A stretch of 64,000 bases of DNA from JAJCYL01 sp963664285 (lineage in GTDB: Bacteria > Bacteroidota > Bacteroidia > Cytophagales > Cyclobacteriaceae). Under the pieces are notes generated by a model. It worked only from the letters and a program-made list of their open reading frames with translations, had not been told where the DNA came from and searched no databases. Both the position numbers and the translations under genes were made by a program. Within the stretch, counting starts at the first letter, position 1. Every line of letters starts with the position of its first letter. This document shows positions 17,927-27,803 of the stretch, piece by piece. The stretch lies in assembly GCA_963664285.2 (NCBI GenBank), contig CAXXNX010000040.1, forward strand, positions 186,001 to 250,000, read 5' to 3'.

Positions 17927-19187
17927 TTAAGGTGGTGAGGTTAATATTTTGCGATATATCTACTGATGTTAGACTAACCGGATTAGAAGAAAGATTCAGG
18001 TCTGTGAGTTGTGTCCAGTTGGAAAAAGTAGGTACATCAGTTATTGAATTACTATTCGCATTCAAATCCCTAAGGTTAATGGCGTTTTCAAGCCCAATCA
18101 ATGAGGTCAGATTATTACCGTTGAGTCTTACAAAAACAAGATCAGTCAATTGGGACAATCCCATAATTGTAGAAATATTGACAAACTCAGCCAAAAGCAC
18201 ACTTAAATTAGGATTGTTAGTAAGGTCCAGAACAGGATTGGTAAGGGGATTGAATCCCATGACGAGGGTGGTAAGATTGGGAAATTGTGTGACGTCAATA
18301 CTTGTCAAATTGTTTTGATCCACACCAAGCTGGCCCAGGTTGACCCCAGCAGCTGCCAAACCTGATATATCAGATAGATTATTAACCCTGGCTTATAAAG
18401 ACCTAAGGTTAGTCAGAAGGTTAAGACCGATCACCTCGCTTAACCCCAGGTTTTCGATGAAGAGATTTATTAAAAGTGGGTTATTTGAAACATTTAGTAC
18501 TGTTGCAATAATAGGATTGTTGCTGATAATCAGGTTTGTCAAATCAGGAAATAAAGAAATATCAGGTAGTTGGCTTACCTGGTTAAAATCAAATTGAAGA
18601 ATTATTAAACCAGTTGAGTTTTCGATTCCGTCCAAATGAATTAACTGGTTGGATCTGGCTTCGAAAAGAGTTAAATCGAGTTTGTCCAATCCGGGAATTG
18701 TCGTGAGATTGTTGTTGTTACATTGAAGCCCACCAACGCTGGTAAAATGCTCTATACCACTTAGATCAGATATCCCCAGCCCATTCATGACCAATGTTCC
18801 TGTAATGAGTCCAGCCCCTGCAATATCCAAATCATTTCCGGTTATGATCGCAGGATAATTGGCATTTAGAAAGGCAGCAAATTTGGGATCTGGGATGGTA
18901 AATGTCTGGGCAATAACTTTAAATGTGAAAATCTGGAATAAGAACAGGATGGAAAGTAATTTAGCTTTTTTCATGAGTCACAATTAATGTGGTAGAACAT
19001 TGAACCTACTTAAGGACAATGAATATAACTGTTATGCTAATAAAAGTCAAGTCAGTGTAAACTCACCTGTTAGTTCACCTAGGTAATGCAGTATATCACA
19101 TATATCAAGGACAGCTATGAATGGACTAGGACTTTGGTATGGGCAATTGTTTACTGCAGTAGTACCCACCGGGGGCGACCATTGGGC

Positions 19188-19610
19188 TTATTCCTTAGAC
19201 AATTTCTCGTCTAAAGAATAGTCACCAGGCCCAATCAAGATTAAGCTCAGGAAGACGATCCCCATATGTATAGGGGCTGAAAATACCTGACGCGGATCGC
19301 CCTTTGAAAGATGCATTGCAGTGGCTACCACCATAGTGCACAGCAAAAAAAAGTATGCCGGACGTGTAAAAAGTCCGAGAATGAGCAATATACCCCCAAC
19401 AAACTCTGACAGCGCGGCGAGAAGACCCATGAATTGAGGTGCAAAGTGAATTCCCATGGTTGATAATGCTTCACCAAGGCCTATCCATCTTTCAGGTCCA
19501 CCTGAAAGCTTGTCATAACCGTGCCAGATAAACATGATGCCAATTCCTATTCTTAGAATAAGCAATCCAACATTACGATATTTGTCCAACCTATGAAACA
19601 GCATATTCAA
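19188..19610 (-). CDS. DoxX-family membrane protein
   Basis: 140 residues with four hydrophobic segments and the family landmarks LRIGIGIMFIWHGYDKL near the N-terminus and LSEFVGGILLILGLFTRPA in the middle. DoxX proteins are small inner-membrane proteins, some linked to quinone or thiol redox; the specific role cannot be told. Complete; it follows the broken LRR gene on the same strand after a 213-bp gap with no recognised feature. Confidence 0.88.
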   Translation of the reverse strand: MNMLFHRLDKYRNVGLLILRIGIGIMFIWHGYDKLSGGPERWIGLGEALSTMGIHFAPQFMGLLAALSEFVGGILLILGLFTRPAYFFLLCTMVVATAMHLSKGDPRQVFSAPIHMGIVFLSLILIGPGDYSLDEKLSKE

Positions 19611-19650
19611 AGACTATTACATCTTATTAAAGATAATCATTTCATTTAAG

Positions 19651-19745
19651 CTACTTCCCAATACAAAACTTCGAGAAAATGTTAGTCAACAGGTCTTCGG
19701 ATGTAATCTGAAGGTCCTGATCACGAGCTTTCAACCTTAGAAGCC
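19651..19745 (-). pseudogene. mnmE: 3' remnant of mnmE (tRNA modification GTPase)
   Basis: The last about 25 codons before the TAG at 19653-19651 read QDLQITSEDLLTNIFSKFCI followed by GK. The terminal ...DLL.NIFSKFCIGK is the invariant MnmE C-terminus with the catalytic Cys of the FCIGK motif. Nothing upstream (higher coordinates) continues the protein, so this is only the gene tail, left by a deletion or insertion. Confidence 0.75.
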
Positions 19746-19755
19746 AATGGAAATA

Positions 19756-19878
19756 TTAGTCCTGCATTTTGGCCATGACCTCATCCATCAGGCTAATAAG
19801 CTTATCACGATCGTATGAATAGAGATGATTCTCATTTAGTTGCAGCATTCTTCGCATTGCCGCCTTTATCTTTATGGG
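19756..19878 (-). pseudogene. C-terminal fragment of an unidentified protein
   Basis: About 40 codons ending at the TAA 19758-19756: KAAMRRMLQLNENHLYSYDR then DKLISLMDEVMAKMQD. It reads like a helical protein tail, but no upstream part is present; beyond 19880 lies a dispersed repeat. Family not recognised. Confidence 0.35.
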
Positions 19879-19879
19879 T

Positions 19880-20050
19880 AGGCGGGCGGTGCGATGGCCG
19901 TGGGTTATTGATTTTCCAAAGGCTTTTTTGTTTCGTTTTTTGGCCCCAAAAAATGAAAAGAAACTAAATAGGATCTAAACTGAGAGTACGATGAGAAGAG
20001 TGAATAACAAAGGGTAATATCATACATGACAGCATCCAAAAGACAGCACT
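19880..20050. repeat. Dispersed intergenic repeat, full-length copy
   Basis: Contains GGCCGTGGGTTATTGATTTT then a GGCTTTTTTGTTTCG segment and continues through ACGATGAGAAGAGTGAATAA. Related sequence occurs at about 20906-21000, 14920-15000 and, split by the composite block, at 11066-11099. Non-coding. Confidence 0.7.
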
Positions 20051-20171
20051 AGCACTCAGTTGTTTTCAACAGATTGGCTACTTTTGATTAAGCCGATGCA
20101 GTAGCGTACGCTGCATGAATTGGTTATTGTGCGAAATACAAGACGGGGATAATTTAAAAAGATAAATTCAG

Positions 20172-20645
20172 ATGGGAAAAAATGAAAATAATGATAATCC
20201 GGGAGTAAAATTAGCACCTCCAATTGTATTTATTGGTTTGGGGTTAATTGGAGTGGGCATGGAATATGTTATACCACTATCCATAGGTATTGACTCTCCG
20301 GCAAGCTACTTAGGCATTGGAGTTGTTATCGTCTCTATTACCAGCATTGGGTTTTTGTTTAAGCTCTTTAAAAGATATGAAACTGAAATAGAGCCCTGGA
20401 AAACCACCTCAAAAATTATAACTACCGGCCCATACAAGTATTCCAGAAATCCAGTATACATATTTGGATGTGGCGTTCCTATTGGGTTAGATATAGCATT
20501 TAATACCTATTGGGCGCTTTTTGCGTTCATTCCTGCTTTAATTATTGTGTATTACACCGCAGTGAAAAAGGAAGAGAAATACCTGGGAACTAAATTTGTA
20601 CAAGAGTATTTAGATTATAAAGCTAAAGTTAGAAGATGGCTCTAG
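20172..20645 (+). CDS. Isoprenylcysteine carboxyl methyltransferase-like (ICMT/PEMT) membrane protein
   Basis: 157 residues with four or five hydrophobic segments. The C-terminal half carries the family signature TTGPYKYSRNPVYIFG, followed by a membrane hairpin and the terminal KKEEKYLGTKFVQEYLDYKAKVRRWL-type helix. Such proteins transfer a methyl group from S-adenosylmethionine to lipid or small hydrophobic acceptors; in bacteria the substrate is usually unknown. Complete, with no obvious partner gene. Confidence 0.85.
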   Translation: MGKNENNDNPGVKLAPPIVFIGLGLIGVGMEYVIPLSIGIDSPASYLGIGVVIVSITSIGFLFKLFKRYETEIEPWKTTSKIITTGPYKYSRNPVYIFGCGVPIGLDIAFNTYWALFAFIPALIIVYYTAVKKEEKYLGTKFVQEYLDYKAKVRRWL

Positions 20646-20905
20646 CCTAACTTCGTACAACACAAACCTAAAATTGCATTAAAACGCATTTTAACAAAAT
20701 CGTTGTTAGCCATCTCTTCTTCAGAGCGGGTAAAAAATGCAACGGAGGAAGCAGAGGTATGGGCTGAATGGATGCCCGCCTGTCGGGTGAGGCAGGCTGC
20801 AAACCAACCTAAATCATAACTTTTCCTATCTCGGATTTTCGCCCAGGCGGGAAGCAGGAAAATCACGGCGGAATGAGCGACAGGGCCGTGTTGCCAGCCG
20901 GCTGG

Positions 20906-21000
20906 CTATGTGGGTAAGCGGGCGGTGTGTTGGCCGTGGGTTATTGATTTTCCAAAAGGCTTTTTGCTTCGTTTTTGGCCTATCAAAAATGAAGGCCACT
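20906..21000. repeat. Dispersed intergenic repeat, second copy
   Basis: GGCCGTGGGTTATTGATTTT again, then a TTTTGCTTCG segment. Shares about 90 bp with 19890-19965. Several frames read through it by chance. Confidence 0.65.
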
Positions 21001-21362
21001 CCGACAGGAGAAAGGTTGGTGACCATGCAGAAATAATCTTACCGCCGGGAGCTTCGATAAACAACGAAATCACAACATAATGCATGACAGCATTTGGATA
21101 CTTCTGATCATCCGTTGCTTTCAACAGTTTTGGCTATTTTTGAATAGACCGGCGTTTTGGAGCAGACGCCTCATGAACAGGTCATTGTTTCCAATTTAAT
21201 ATAACGTTGATATAGGAAGGCATGGTATGGATTTATTTGTAGGACAAAAAGCAACTCGTAGTATTACTCTGACTACAGATCACGTCAAAACATTTGCAAA
21301 TTTAAGTGGGGACTAAATCCCTTGCATTTTGACCAGTCTTTTGCTGCTAAAACCAAATTTAA

Positions 21363-22983
21363 CCCGAAAAATTCATAGTAGACAATAAAAAACAGGCATA
21401 AATTGCTTATATTGAGATAGTTAGACAACAAAATAAGCAATTAATTTATGCCTGAATATAAGGAAAAAGATACCGTATTTTATCGAGGAAAACAAGCTTT
21501 TAAATTTGATTTTTCAGCATCAGCGATTAGCTCAGACGGAGCGATATTGTTAAGTGAAAAAGTAGAGAGAAAGACTGGTCTATTAAAAAGCTTCGCCGCA
21601 CTGATTCCTGACTATCGAAACCCCTTTTTTATCGAATACACTTATGAAGAAATGCTTCGCCAACGGGTGTTTTTAATGATGCAGGGCTATCAGGATTGCA
21701 ATGACGAACAAAAACTCCGAGAGGATCCGGTGATCCGTAAAGTACTAGATAGCGGATTATGTTCCCAGCCTACTTTAAGTCGATTTGAAAACAAGGCTGA
21801 TCGGAGTCTGATCTACCAGATGAGTCAATGGTTTGTAGACCGTTATGTAGAGGAGTTGAAAGAGAAGACTGGTCAAATCATCATTGATGTAGATGGTGCC
21901 GATGACCCTACTCATGGATCCCAACAACTCAGTTTGTATAATGGCTATTATGGACAGACTATGTACCATGAGTTGTTCTTTAAGGACGGGAACACCGGTC
22001 AGGTCATTTTACCAGTACTACGTCCGGGCAATTGTCACTCCAACAAATGGTTTGTGGCCTTATTGAAAAGGATTGTCATTAAAATCAGAAAAAAACTGCC
22101 CTCAGTAAAGATCCTTATTCGAGCGGATAGTGGCTTTTCAGGAGCATCTTTTTATCGGATAGCTAAGCAGTTTGACCTTCAATTTTGTTTAGGTATTAGT
22201 AGTAATGAAGTTTTAAAGACTTTTACCAAACAGACTATCATTGAAGTAAAAAAGGAATATGCTTCAAAAATCATTAAATATCAAGAGTTTGTTGGCCCGT
22301 TTACTTACCAGGCCAAAAGCTGGGATCGTTCTGAAAAGCTGTACGCCAAAGTGGAGTCTACCGGAAAAGGAATGAATGTCCGTTACTTTGTGAGCAACTT
22401 TGAAGCGATGACCGCTCAACAGATTTACTTTGATTTTTATGTCAAGCGAGGTGATGCCAGTGAAAATCGAATAAAGGAACTCAAAAACATGACTTATTCC
22501 GACCGGCTTTCCTGTCATCGCTACTGGGCCAATTTCATGCGTTTAATCATCGCTACCCTCTGTTATGAAATGTTCCGGCAGATTAAATTATTAATTGCCA
22601 AAACAAAACACCACTTTGCTAAACGATGGCAAGTGGACAATATCCGGCTTTACCTGATGAAGGTTGGGGCGTGCCTGAAAGAAAGGAAAAGATCATTGAC
22701 AATACAATTCTCAAGAGCCTTTAGATATCAATACCTGCTGGGCGATTTGCTTACGGTGAACTGACCGATCAGTTAAACAGTTTAGTTTAATCAAAAAAAT
22801 GTTCTTCCATAAGAACACAATAGAGCTTTGACTGAAAATTGAAAAATTCTAACAAAAAAACGCTCTAATGTCCTTTGAAATCCAGAAACCTGGTTGATCT
22901 TCAAATTAATACATACACTCCAATCAAAAATAGTTAGCAACCCATTATTAATCCCAAAATTGGTGGCCTATGAATAATGCGGG
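21363..22983 (+). mobile_element. IS1380-family element copy C (1621 bp, TTAA duplication)
   Basis: TTAA lies at 21359-21362 and 22984-22987. Full-length, inserted in the MaoC-like gene in the same orientation. Confidence 0.95.
21448..22764 (+). CDS. IS1380-family DDE transposase, copy C
   Basis: 438 residues, uninterrupted. It differs from the other copies by Ala for Thr next to the first catalytic region (DVDGADDPTHG) and Tyr for His in IIKYQEF. The acidic triad region is otherwise unchanged. Confidence 0.95.
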   Translation: MPEYKEKDTVFYRGKQAFKFDFSASAISSDGAILLSEKVERKTGLLKSFAALIPDYRNPFFIEYTYEEMLRQRVFLMMQGYQDCNDEQKLREDPVIRKVLDSGLCSQPTLSRFENKADRSLIYQMSQWFVDRYVEELKEKTGQIIIDVDGADDPTHGSQQLSLYNGYYGQTMYHELFFKDGNTGQVILPVLRPGNCHSNKWFVALLKRIVIKIRKKLPSVKILIRADSGFSGASFYRIAKQFDLQFCLGISSNEVLKTFTKQTIIEVKKEYASKIIKYQEFVGPFTYQAKSWDRSEKLYAKVESTGKGMNVRYFVSNFEAMTAQQIYFDFYVKRGDASENRIKELKNMTYSDRLSCHRYWANFMRLIIATLCYEMFRQIKLLIAKTKHHFAKRWQVDNIRLYLMKVGACLKERKRSLTIQFSRAFRYQYLLGDLLTVN

Positions 22984-23371
22984 TTAAGCGGCTCGTTGTT
23001 CAAGCAGGTTTAACAACAGGTCTGCTTCATGCATTGGTAGCAATGGATATACCCGGACCCGGCACTGTTTTTCTAAGCCAAAATTGGAAATTCACTGCTC
23101 CGGTTTTCATTGGAGATACCATTACTGCTAATGCGGAAGTTATCAGCGTTCACCAAACCAAGCTAGTTATCCATTTAAAGATCAAAATTGTACAACAAGA
23201 TGGGGAAACAGTTCTGGCAGGAGAGGCATGGTGTTACGCTTTTTCACCGGAAGAATAACTTGATTTGCCACCAACAAAGAAATCGTTGAAAATAAGGGGG
23301 GATTTGTTCCGCACCAAAGAGGTTAAATAAAGAAGACATTATTTTTCTCTGGAAAAGAATTACTCAACTGT

Positions 23372-23979
23372 TTATACTGGTAATTCTCCAGCCGCTCCTT
23401 TTAGTATCCTTTCAATATGGGCTACTTCATATGGCATAGCTGTCATAACTTCAGAGCTATTAGGATCAATAATCAAGTGCATTGGTACCTTGCGCCTCTC
23501 AATGAACACTGACCAGTGTTCATATAATTCTTGGAGGTCAGAAGTGCTTTTACAAAGCTCCCATTTCTTCCACAACCTGAGTAGTGTTTTAGCATTATGC
23601 GGTGTAGGCATTAACAAGAATGATGTAAATGCCTTTCTAAGTCGCAGATAAATTCGATGAAATAATAAGTTCGATGAAGTACATAGGGTCAAAGCAATTA
23701 CGCGACAAGACGTGCTAATCAAATCAGGGAGATAGGCATAGCCATCTCTATCGAATATTGCGTAAGGAAATCATAGTGAAGAATAAGGTGATTAACACAT
23801 TTCTGACGTACTTCGGGCAACTCATGTGCGTCGATGAACAAATAAGAAGAAGGGAGATCAACACAAAGTTGCTTGCACAAACTTGGCATATCACCTTGTA
23901 GAATTCTCGTCTGTAGGCTGCTTTTGCCAACAGCACTTGGTCCTCCTATTATGACTAAATGGTTCGTTTGAAACATCAA
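23372..23979 (-). pseudogene. P-loop NTPase/kinase-like protein, frameshifted
   Basis: The first frame (23979-23719) has a Walker A motif GGPSAVGKSSL at about residues 12-22 and stops in SIEMAMPISLI. The second frame continues with FDRDGYAYLPDLISTSCRVI (upstream of its annotated start) to the stop at 23372. The shift lies near 23755-23770. Joined, about 200 residues. It resembles small zeta-toxin/kinase-like P-loop proteins, but no second motif settles the family. Possible decay or a one-base assembly error. Confidence 0.6.
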
Positions 23980-24267
23980 TATCTTATATGCATCTCGAAA
24001 AACACAACATATACTCTACTATATCCGCCTGAATTATTATGATATATAGGATTTTATTTGGCAGTACAAATGAAACCCGATAGAAGCATTTTATGAACAA
24101 CAATCACTAAAATGAATACTCCAAGCTACTCTTCTAGCTTTGGCTATATTTCAAATAAAATGTTTTTTACAACAACAAGAACAACTCCATTTAGCGAGAC
24201 CCCGGTGTTACAATTCTAATCAGCCAGAAATGGTAATGCATATAATGGTATGGAGATTGTGATCAGG
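23980..24267. other. Intergenic DNA, no feature recognised
   Basis: AT-rich, with no convincing frame on either strand. Confidence 0.5.
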
Positions 24268-24735
24268 CTACTTTCTCTGCCGGGATGACCAATGAATGGC
24301 TTTGATCTTCCATGGTCCATCTTCTCGAACTAGCACCACAAGTTCGGCACCCTGCGAATTGATCTCGCGGTCGCCCATACGGCCTTGAGTGATGCTGGTT
24401 GAGTGAGCCCAGGCAACATCTCCCACAATGCTGACTTTCATCTCCCCCCGCTTTCGCGGCACAGCTTGGGCAAAGCGCATGTCTCCGGCAAGGTGCCCAG
24501 AGCGATAGTGCTCTTTGTTTTCAACTCCACCGCTCTCCAGGATGGCCACGTCATCAGCAAGATGACTCAAAGCTGTGGTCGAATCCCCTGCTACCATGGC
24601 CGCATGAAAGGCATCAATCACCTCCACTACCTGATCCTCAGTTTTTTGTTGATTTGATAGGCTAGTGCAGCCGGCCAGAGTGACAATAGCCACAGCAGAA
24701 AGTGCGCGTACAGTTCGGTTATAGATGTTATCCAT
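24268..24735 (-). CDS. SnoaL-like/DUF4440 lipoprotein
   Basis: 155 residues. A lipoprotein signal peptide ends in LAGC (Cys at about 22), then an NTF2-like fold: VVEVIDAFHAAMVAGDSTTALSHLADD at the start, and MKVSIVGDVAWAHSTSI and DGPWKIKAIHWSSR at the end, the usual SnoaL/DUF4440 closing strand. The DNA is visibly richer in G+C than its neighbours, which suggests acquisition from another source. Substrate or ligand unknown. Confidence 0.75.
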   Translation of the reverse strand: MDNIYNRTVRALSAVAIVTLAGCTSLSNQQKTEDQVVEVIDAFHAAMVAGDSTTALSHLADDVAILESGGVENKEHYRSGHLAGDMRFAQAVPRKRGEMKVSIVGDVAWAHSTSITQGRMGDREINSQGAELVVLVREDGPWKIKAIHWSSRQRK

Positions 24736-24909
24736 ATACCTGATTTTTGATACTAAACATTTGGTTAAGTTAACTTCTACTAATTGAATATAGTGTTTTT
24801 CAAGAACATACGGAGGATGGGTAACTGTTTTTAATATCTGTTAGATTAGAACTAAGGTATATAAATGACATATGTCTATTTAGTCAAACGTGGTATGTAA
24901 TTGAATATA

Positions 24910-25573
24910 ATGGAAGAAAAAATTTTAAATAGAAAATTCTCTGAGAATGAAGTAAAAGATAGCTATTCAAAAGTTGCTTGGTTCTATGACTTTTGGAGTT
25001 GGTTGACAGAATCCAAAGCAGCAAAAAAAGTAATTGAAATTGCAGAAATAAAAGATGGCGAAAGTATCTTGGAAGTGGCCGTGGGTACTGGACTGGTCTT
25101 TAAAGAAATTCTAAGGCGAAATCCAAGTGGAATAAATAAAGCAACTGAAATTTCACCAAGTATGTTATCACGTGCTAATAAACGCTTGCGCAAATTAAAT
25201 AATAGCAATTATAAGTTGGAGATCGGAAATGCTTACCACCTTCATTTCAAAGACAATTCATTTGATCTTGTTGTAAACAATTTTTATGATAGACCTGTTA
25301 CCTGAAAAAGATTTTGAAAAAATTTTATCAGAATTTTATAGAGTAATAAAACCATCAGGAAGAGCAGTGATTTCCACAATGGCATTCGGACAAAAGTGGT
25401 ATAACAAATTCTGGTATTGGATTGCAAGGAAGCTTCCCGATTTGCTGACAGGATGCCGCCCTGTTTCAATAGTTCATAATCTTAAAGAAGTTGGATTTAT
25501 AATTGAGAAAACAGAACAGATAAGTCAAAATACATTCCCCGCTGAAGTAATAGGTGCAAGGAAACGCGCATAG
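24910..25573 (+). pseudogene. Class I SAM-dependent methyltransferase, frameshifted in a T run
   Basis: Motif I is ILEVAVGTGLVFKEI; later motifs are GNAYHLHFKDNSFDLVVNNF in the first frame and IKPSGRAVIST in the second (25286-25573). The frames join if one T is removed from AATTTTTATG at about 25280, giving NNFMIDLLPEKDFEKILSEF, the expected order in the UbiE/Methyltransf_11 family. About 220 residues when repaired. I set the start at the ATG 24910 rather than the TTG at 24901. The lesion is in a homopolymer, so it may be an assembly error. Confidence 0.78.
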
Positions 25574-25765
25574 GCAGCCCATGGTTACCACTTCTTTCTA
25601 TCACTTCTGGTTTCATTCCAATCTTTTTGCAGTACTCTATTCCTGTGGTGCCCGAATTTTGATGGCGATCCTCACTACCGATCTTCGAAATATAACGGTC
25701 ATTGATAATTTGCAACGAAGTCGAAAGGTTTTTAAATTTAGAATAAACTACTAAAAACCACCCTA

Positions 25766-25870
25766 ATGATCATCTCCAGATTTTTAATCTGCCTCCTGGG
25801 TTTATCGTTATTATTTCAGGGGTGCGACCGACAGGCACCTATTTTCCGAAAAGATGATAATTTGGTTTAA
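25766..25870 (+). CDS. Short lipoprotein-like frame (34 aa)
   Basis: ATG at 25766, signal-like FLICLLGLSLLFQGC with a lipobox Cys, then 14 residues and a stop. Either a tiny lipoprotein or the start of a truncated one. Convergent with the GDPD-like gene downstream. Confidence 0.4.
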   Translation: MIISRFLICLLGLSLLFQGCDRQAPIFRKDDNLV

Positions 25871-25983
25871 TTTCCATTTTTCTGATATCGAATGGGAATA
25901 CAATTATTGATAATAAACCTCAACTTGTTCACTTATCTTAAAGATTAAGCTTCCATCGCGAAAATTGAAGATTTTATAATCTT

Positions 25984-26841
25984 CTACTCCGCCATAAATT
26001 TTCGGAATTCACTCAATCGATCGGTACTGATAAGATCTACCCCATGGTCGAGCAATAACTTCCAGGCATTAGGGTGATCGGGAGCCGCCCATAATCTTAA
26101 GTGCTTATTCTGAGCATGGGTGATTTGTACCAGGTTTTTCAGTTTTTGACTTTCACTATCGCTCATCTTTCCATGTCCCGTCCATACGAAATAATTAAGG
26201 TAGTTATCACTGACTACAGGCATGATATAAGCCGGTATGTTTTTATCCAGGTCGTTCAAACGGCCGTCTAATCCGGTCATTTTGGGTTCATCCCGTAGTA
26301 CTTCTTCAATCGGCCTGTTGCCTGAAATAATAATTTTAACTGGACCTGCTTGCTCTATGCCATTTTCTACTACAGAAATGATGGATCGGTAATCGGACAA
26401 AATGACTTTTAGCTTTTTGTAAGTTGGAATTGCGGCAGTTTTGAAGTCGACCATTAAATAAAATAGATTGGTGTAACCCGGATAAACAAAGCCCCCATTA
26501 TTTGAAATATGATCACTCAACGGATCAAGGTAAAGCGCTTGGAGTGTTTTGGCAGAATCTAATTGATAGGGTACATAATGGGAAACATAGAGTTGATCCT
26601 CAATCAGATAAACATCCACCTCCACTGAAATAAATCCATTGTCAATGGCATCCCATAAAGGGATTTCGTTTTCATAGTCGTTGTGGGCATGACCAGGAAT
26701 TACTTGCCACCGGGAGTCACAGCCCGAGGCAATAACTATAAAAACAGTTACAACAAGTGCATTAAAGATTTTCTTCACCGATATCTTTCTCTTGTTCTGA
26801 ACCAAGGGAATCCCCATCCCTATGTAAATGCTTTTATCCAC
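25984..26841 (-). CDS. GDPD/PI-PLC-like phosphodiesterase lipoprotein
   Basis: A lipobox (VIASGC) follows a single hydrophobic segment. The catalytic-type motifs of the glycerophosphodiester phosphodiesterase TIM-barrel family are visible: GHAHNDYEN, SVEVDVYLIEDQLYVSH, and at the end LRLWAAPDHPNAWKLLLDHG with DLISTD. The true start may be the GTG at 26778, directly before the signal sequence; the frame from 26841 adds 21 residues with no signal character. Likely periplasmic, cleaving phosphodiester head groups. Substrate unverified. Confidence 0.8.
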   Translation of the reverse strand: MDKSIYIGMGIPLVQNKRKISVKKIFNALVVTVFIVIASGCDSRWQVIPGHAHNDYENEIPLWDAIDNGFISVEVDVYLIEDQLYVSHYVPYQLDSAKTLQALYLDPLSDHISNNGGFVYPGYTNLFYLMVDFKTAAIPTYKKLKVILSDYRSIISVVENGIEQAGPVKIIISGNRPIEEVLRDEPKMTGLDGRLNDLDKNIPAYIMPVVSDNYLNYFVWTGHGKMSDSESQKLKNLVQITHAQNKHLRLWAAPDHPNAWKLLLDHGVDLISTDRLSEFRKFMAE

Positions 26842-27803
26842 TTTCCTTCCTTAATTTTTACCAAGATGTACTACAATTGAAGGTATCAATCCAAGGAGAA
26901 CAATGACATTAACCACTAAAAACATTGGATCATTGGATTTAACCCGAAAAATTCATAGTAGACAATAAAAAACAGGCATAAATTGCTTATATTGAGATAG
27001 TTAGACAACAAAATAAGCAATTAATTTATGCCTGAATATAAGGAAAAAGATACCGTATTTTATCGAGGAAAACAAGCTTTTAAATTTGATTTTTCAGCAT
27101 CAGCGATTAGCTCAGACGGAGCGATATTGTTAAGTGAAAAAGTAGAGAGAAAGACTGGTCTATTAAAAAGCTTCGCCGCACTGATTCCTGACTATCGAAA
27201 CCCCTTTTTTATCGAATACACTTATGAAGAAATGCTTCGCCAACGGGTGTTTTTAATGATGCAGGGCTATCAGGATTGCAATGACGAACAAAAACTCCGA
27301 GAGGATCCGGTGATCCGTAAAGTACTAGATAGCGGATTATGTTCCCAGCCTACTTTAAGTCGATTTGAAAACAAGGCCGATCGGAGTCTGATCTACCAGA
27401 TGAGTCAATGGTTTGTAGACCGTTATGTAGAGGAGTTGAAAGAGAAGACTGGTCAAATCATCATTGATGTAGATGGTACCGATGACCCTACTCATGGATC
27501 CCAACAACTCAGTTTGTATAATGGCTATTATGGACAGACTATGTACCATGAGTTGTTCTTTAAGGACGGGAACACCGGTCAGGTCATTTTACCAGTACTA
27601 CGTCCGGGCAATTGTCACTCCAACAAATGGTTTGTGGCCTTATTGAAAAGGATTGTCATTAAAATCAGAAAAAAACTGCCCTCAGTAAAGATCCTTATTC
27701 GAGCGGATAGTGGCTTTTCAGGAGCATCTTTTTATCGGATAGCTAAGCAGTTTGACCTTCAATTTTGTTTAGGTATTAGTAGTAATGAAGTTTTAAAGAC
27801 TTT

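Larger units (their letters stand above)
15890..18974 (-). pseudogene. Secreted leucine-rich-repeat protein with T9SS C-terminal domain, interrupted by IS1380 copy B
   Basis: 18974-17931 encodes a signal peptide (LLSILFLFQIFTFKVIAQ), an FTIPDPKFAAFLNANYP lead common in Bacteroidota LRR proteins, and many repeats of the LTDLNLSSNPV type. An in-frame TAA at 18395-18393 splits it; the same frame resumes immediately. The IS sits at TTAA. Beyond it, 16306-15890 has a T9SS type A sorting domain (GVGVYPNPFTDFTEIHYDL...SLTLAIYDFNGNLL). After removing the IS the LRR and sorting-domain parts share a frame, but a TGA lies 2 codons past the joint, so there are at least two nonsense lesions as well as the insertion. 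It would have been exported to the cell surface. Confidence 0.75.
21227..23258 (+). pseudogene. MaoC-like (R)-hydratase, interrupted by IS1380 copy C and frameshifted
   Basis: The start at 21227 follows AGGAAGG. The first 45 codons read MDLFVGQKATRSITLTTDH to FANLSGD; the second part, after the IS, reads LVVQAGLTTGLLHALVAM and GPGTVFLSQNWKFTAPVFIG to the stop at 23256-23258. Between SGD and the insertion, one missing base (GACTAAATCCC where GACTATAATCCC is expected) hides the active-site GDYNPLHFD motif in another frame. Repaired, it would be about 135 residues, the normal PhaJ/MaoC size, hydrating enoyl-CoA. So there are two lesions: the IS at TTAA and a one-base indel. Confidence 0.82.

Noticed and set aside
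20642..21124. Overlapping minus-strand frames between the ICMT-like and MaoC genes
   Set aside because: They read through the dispersed repeat (about 20906-21000) and have no recognisable protein features.
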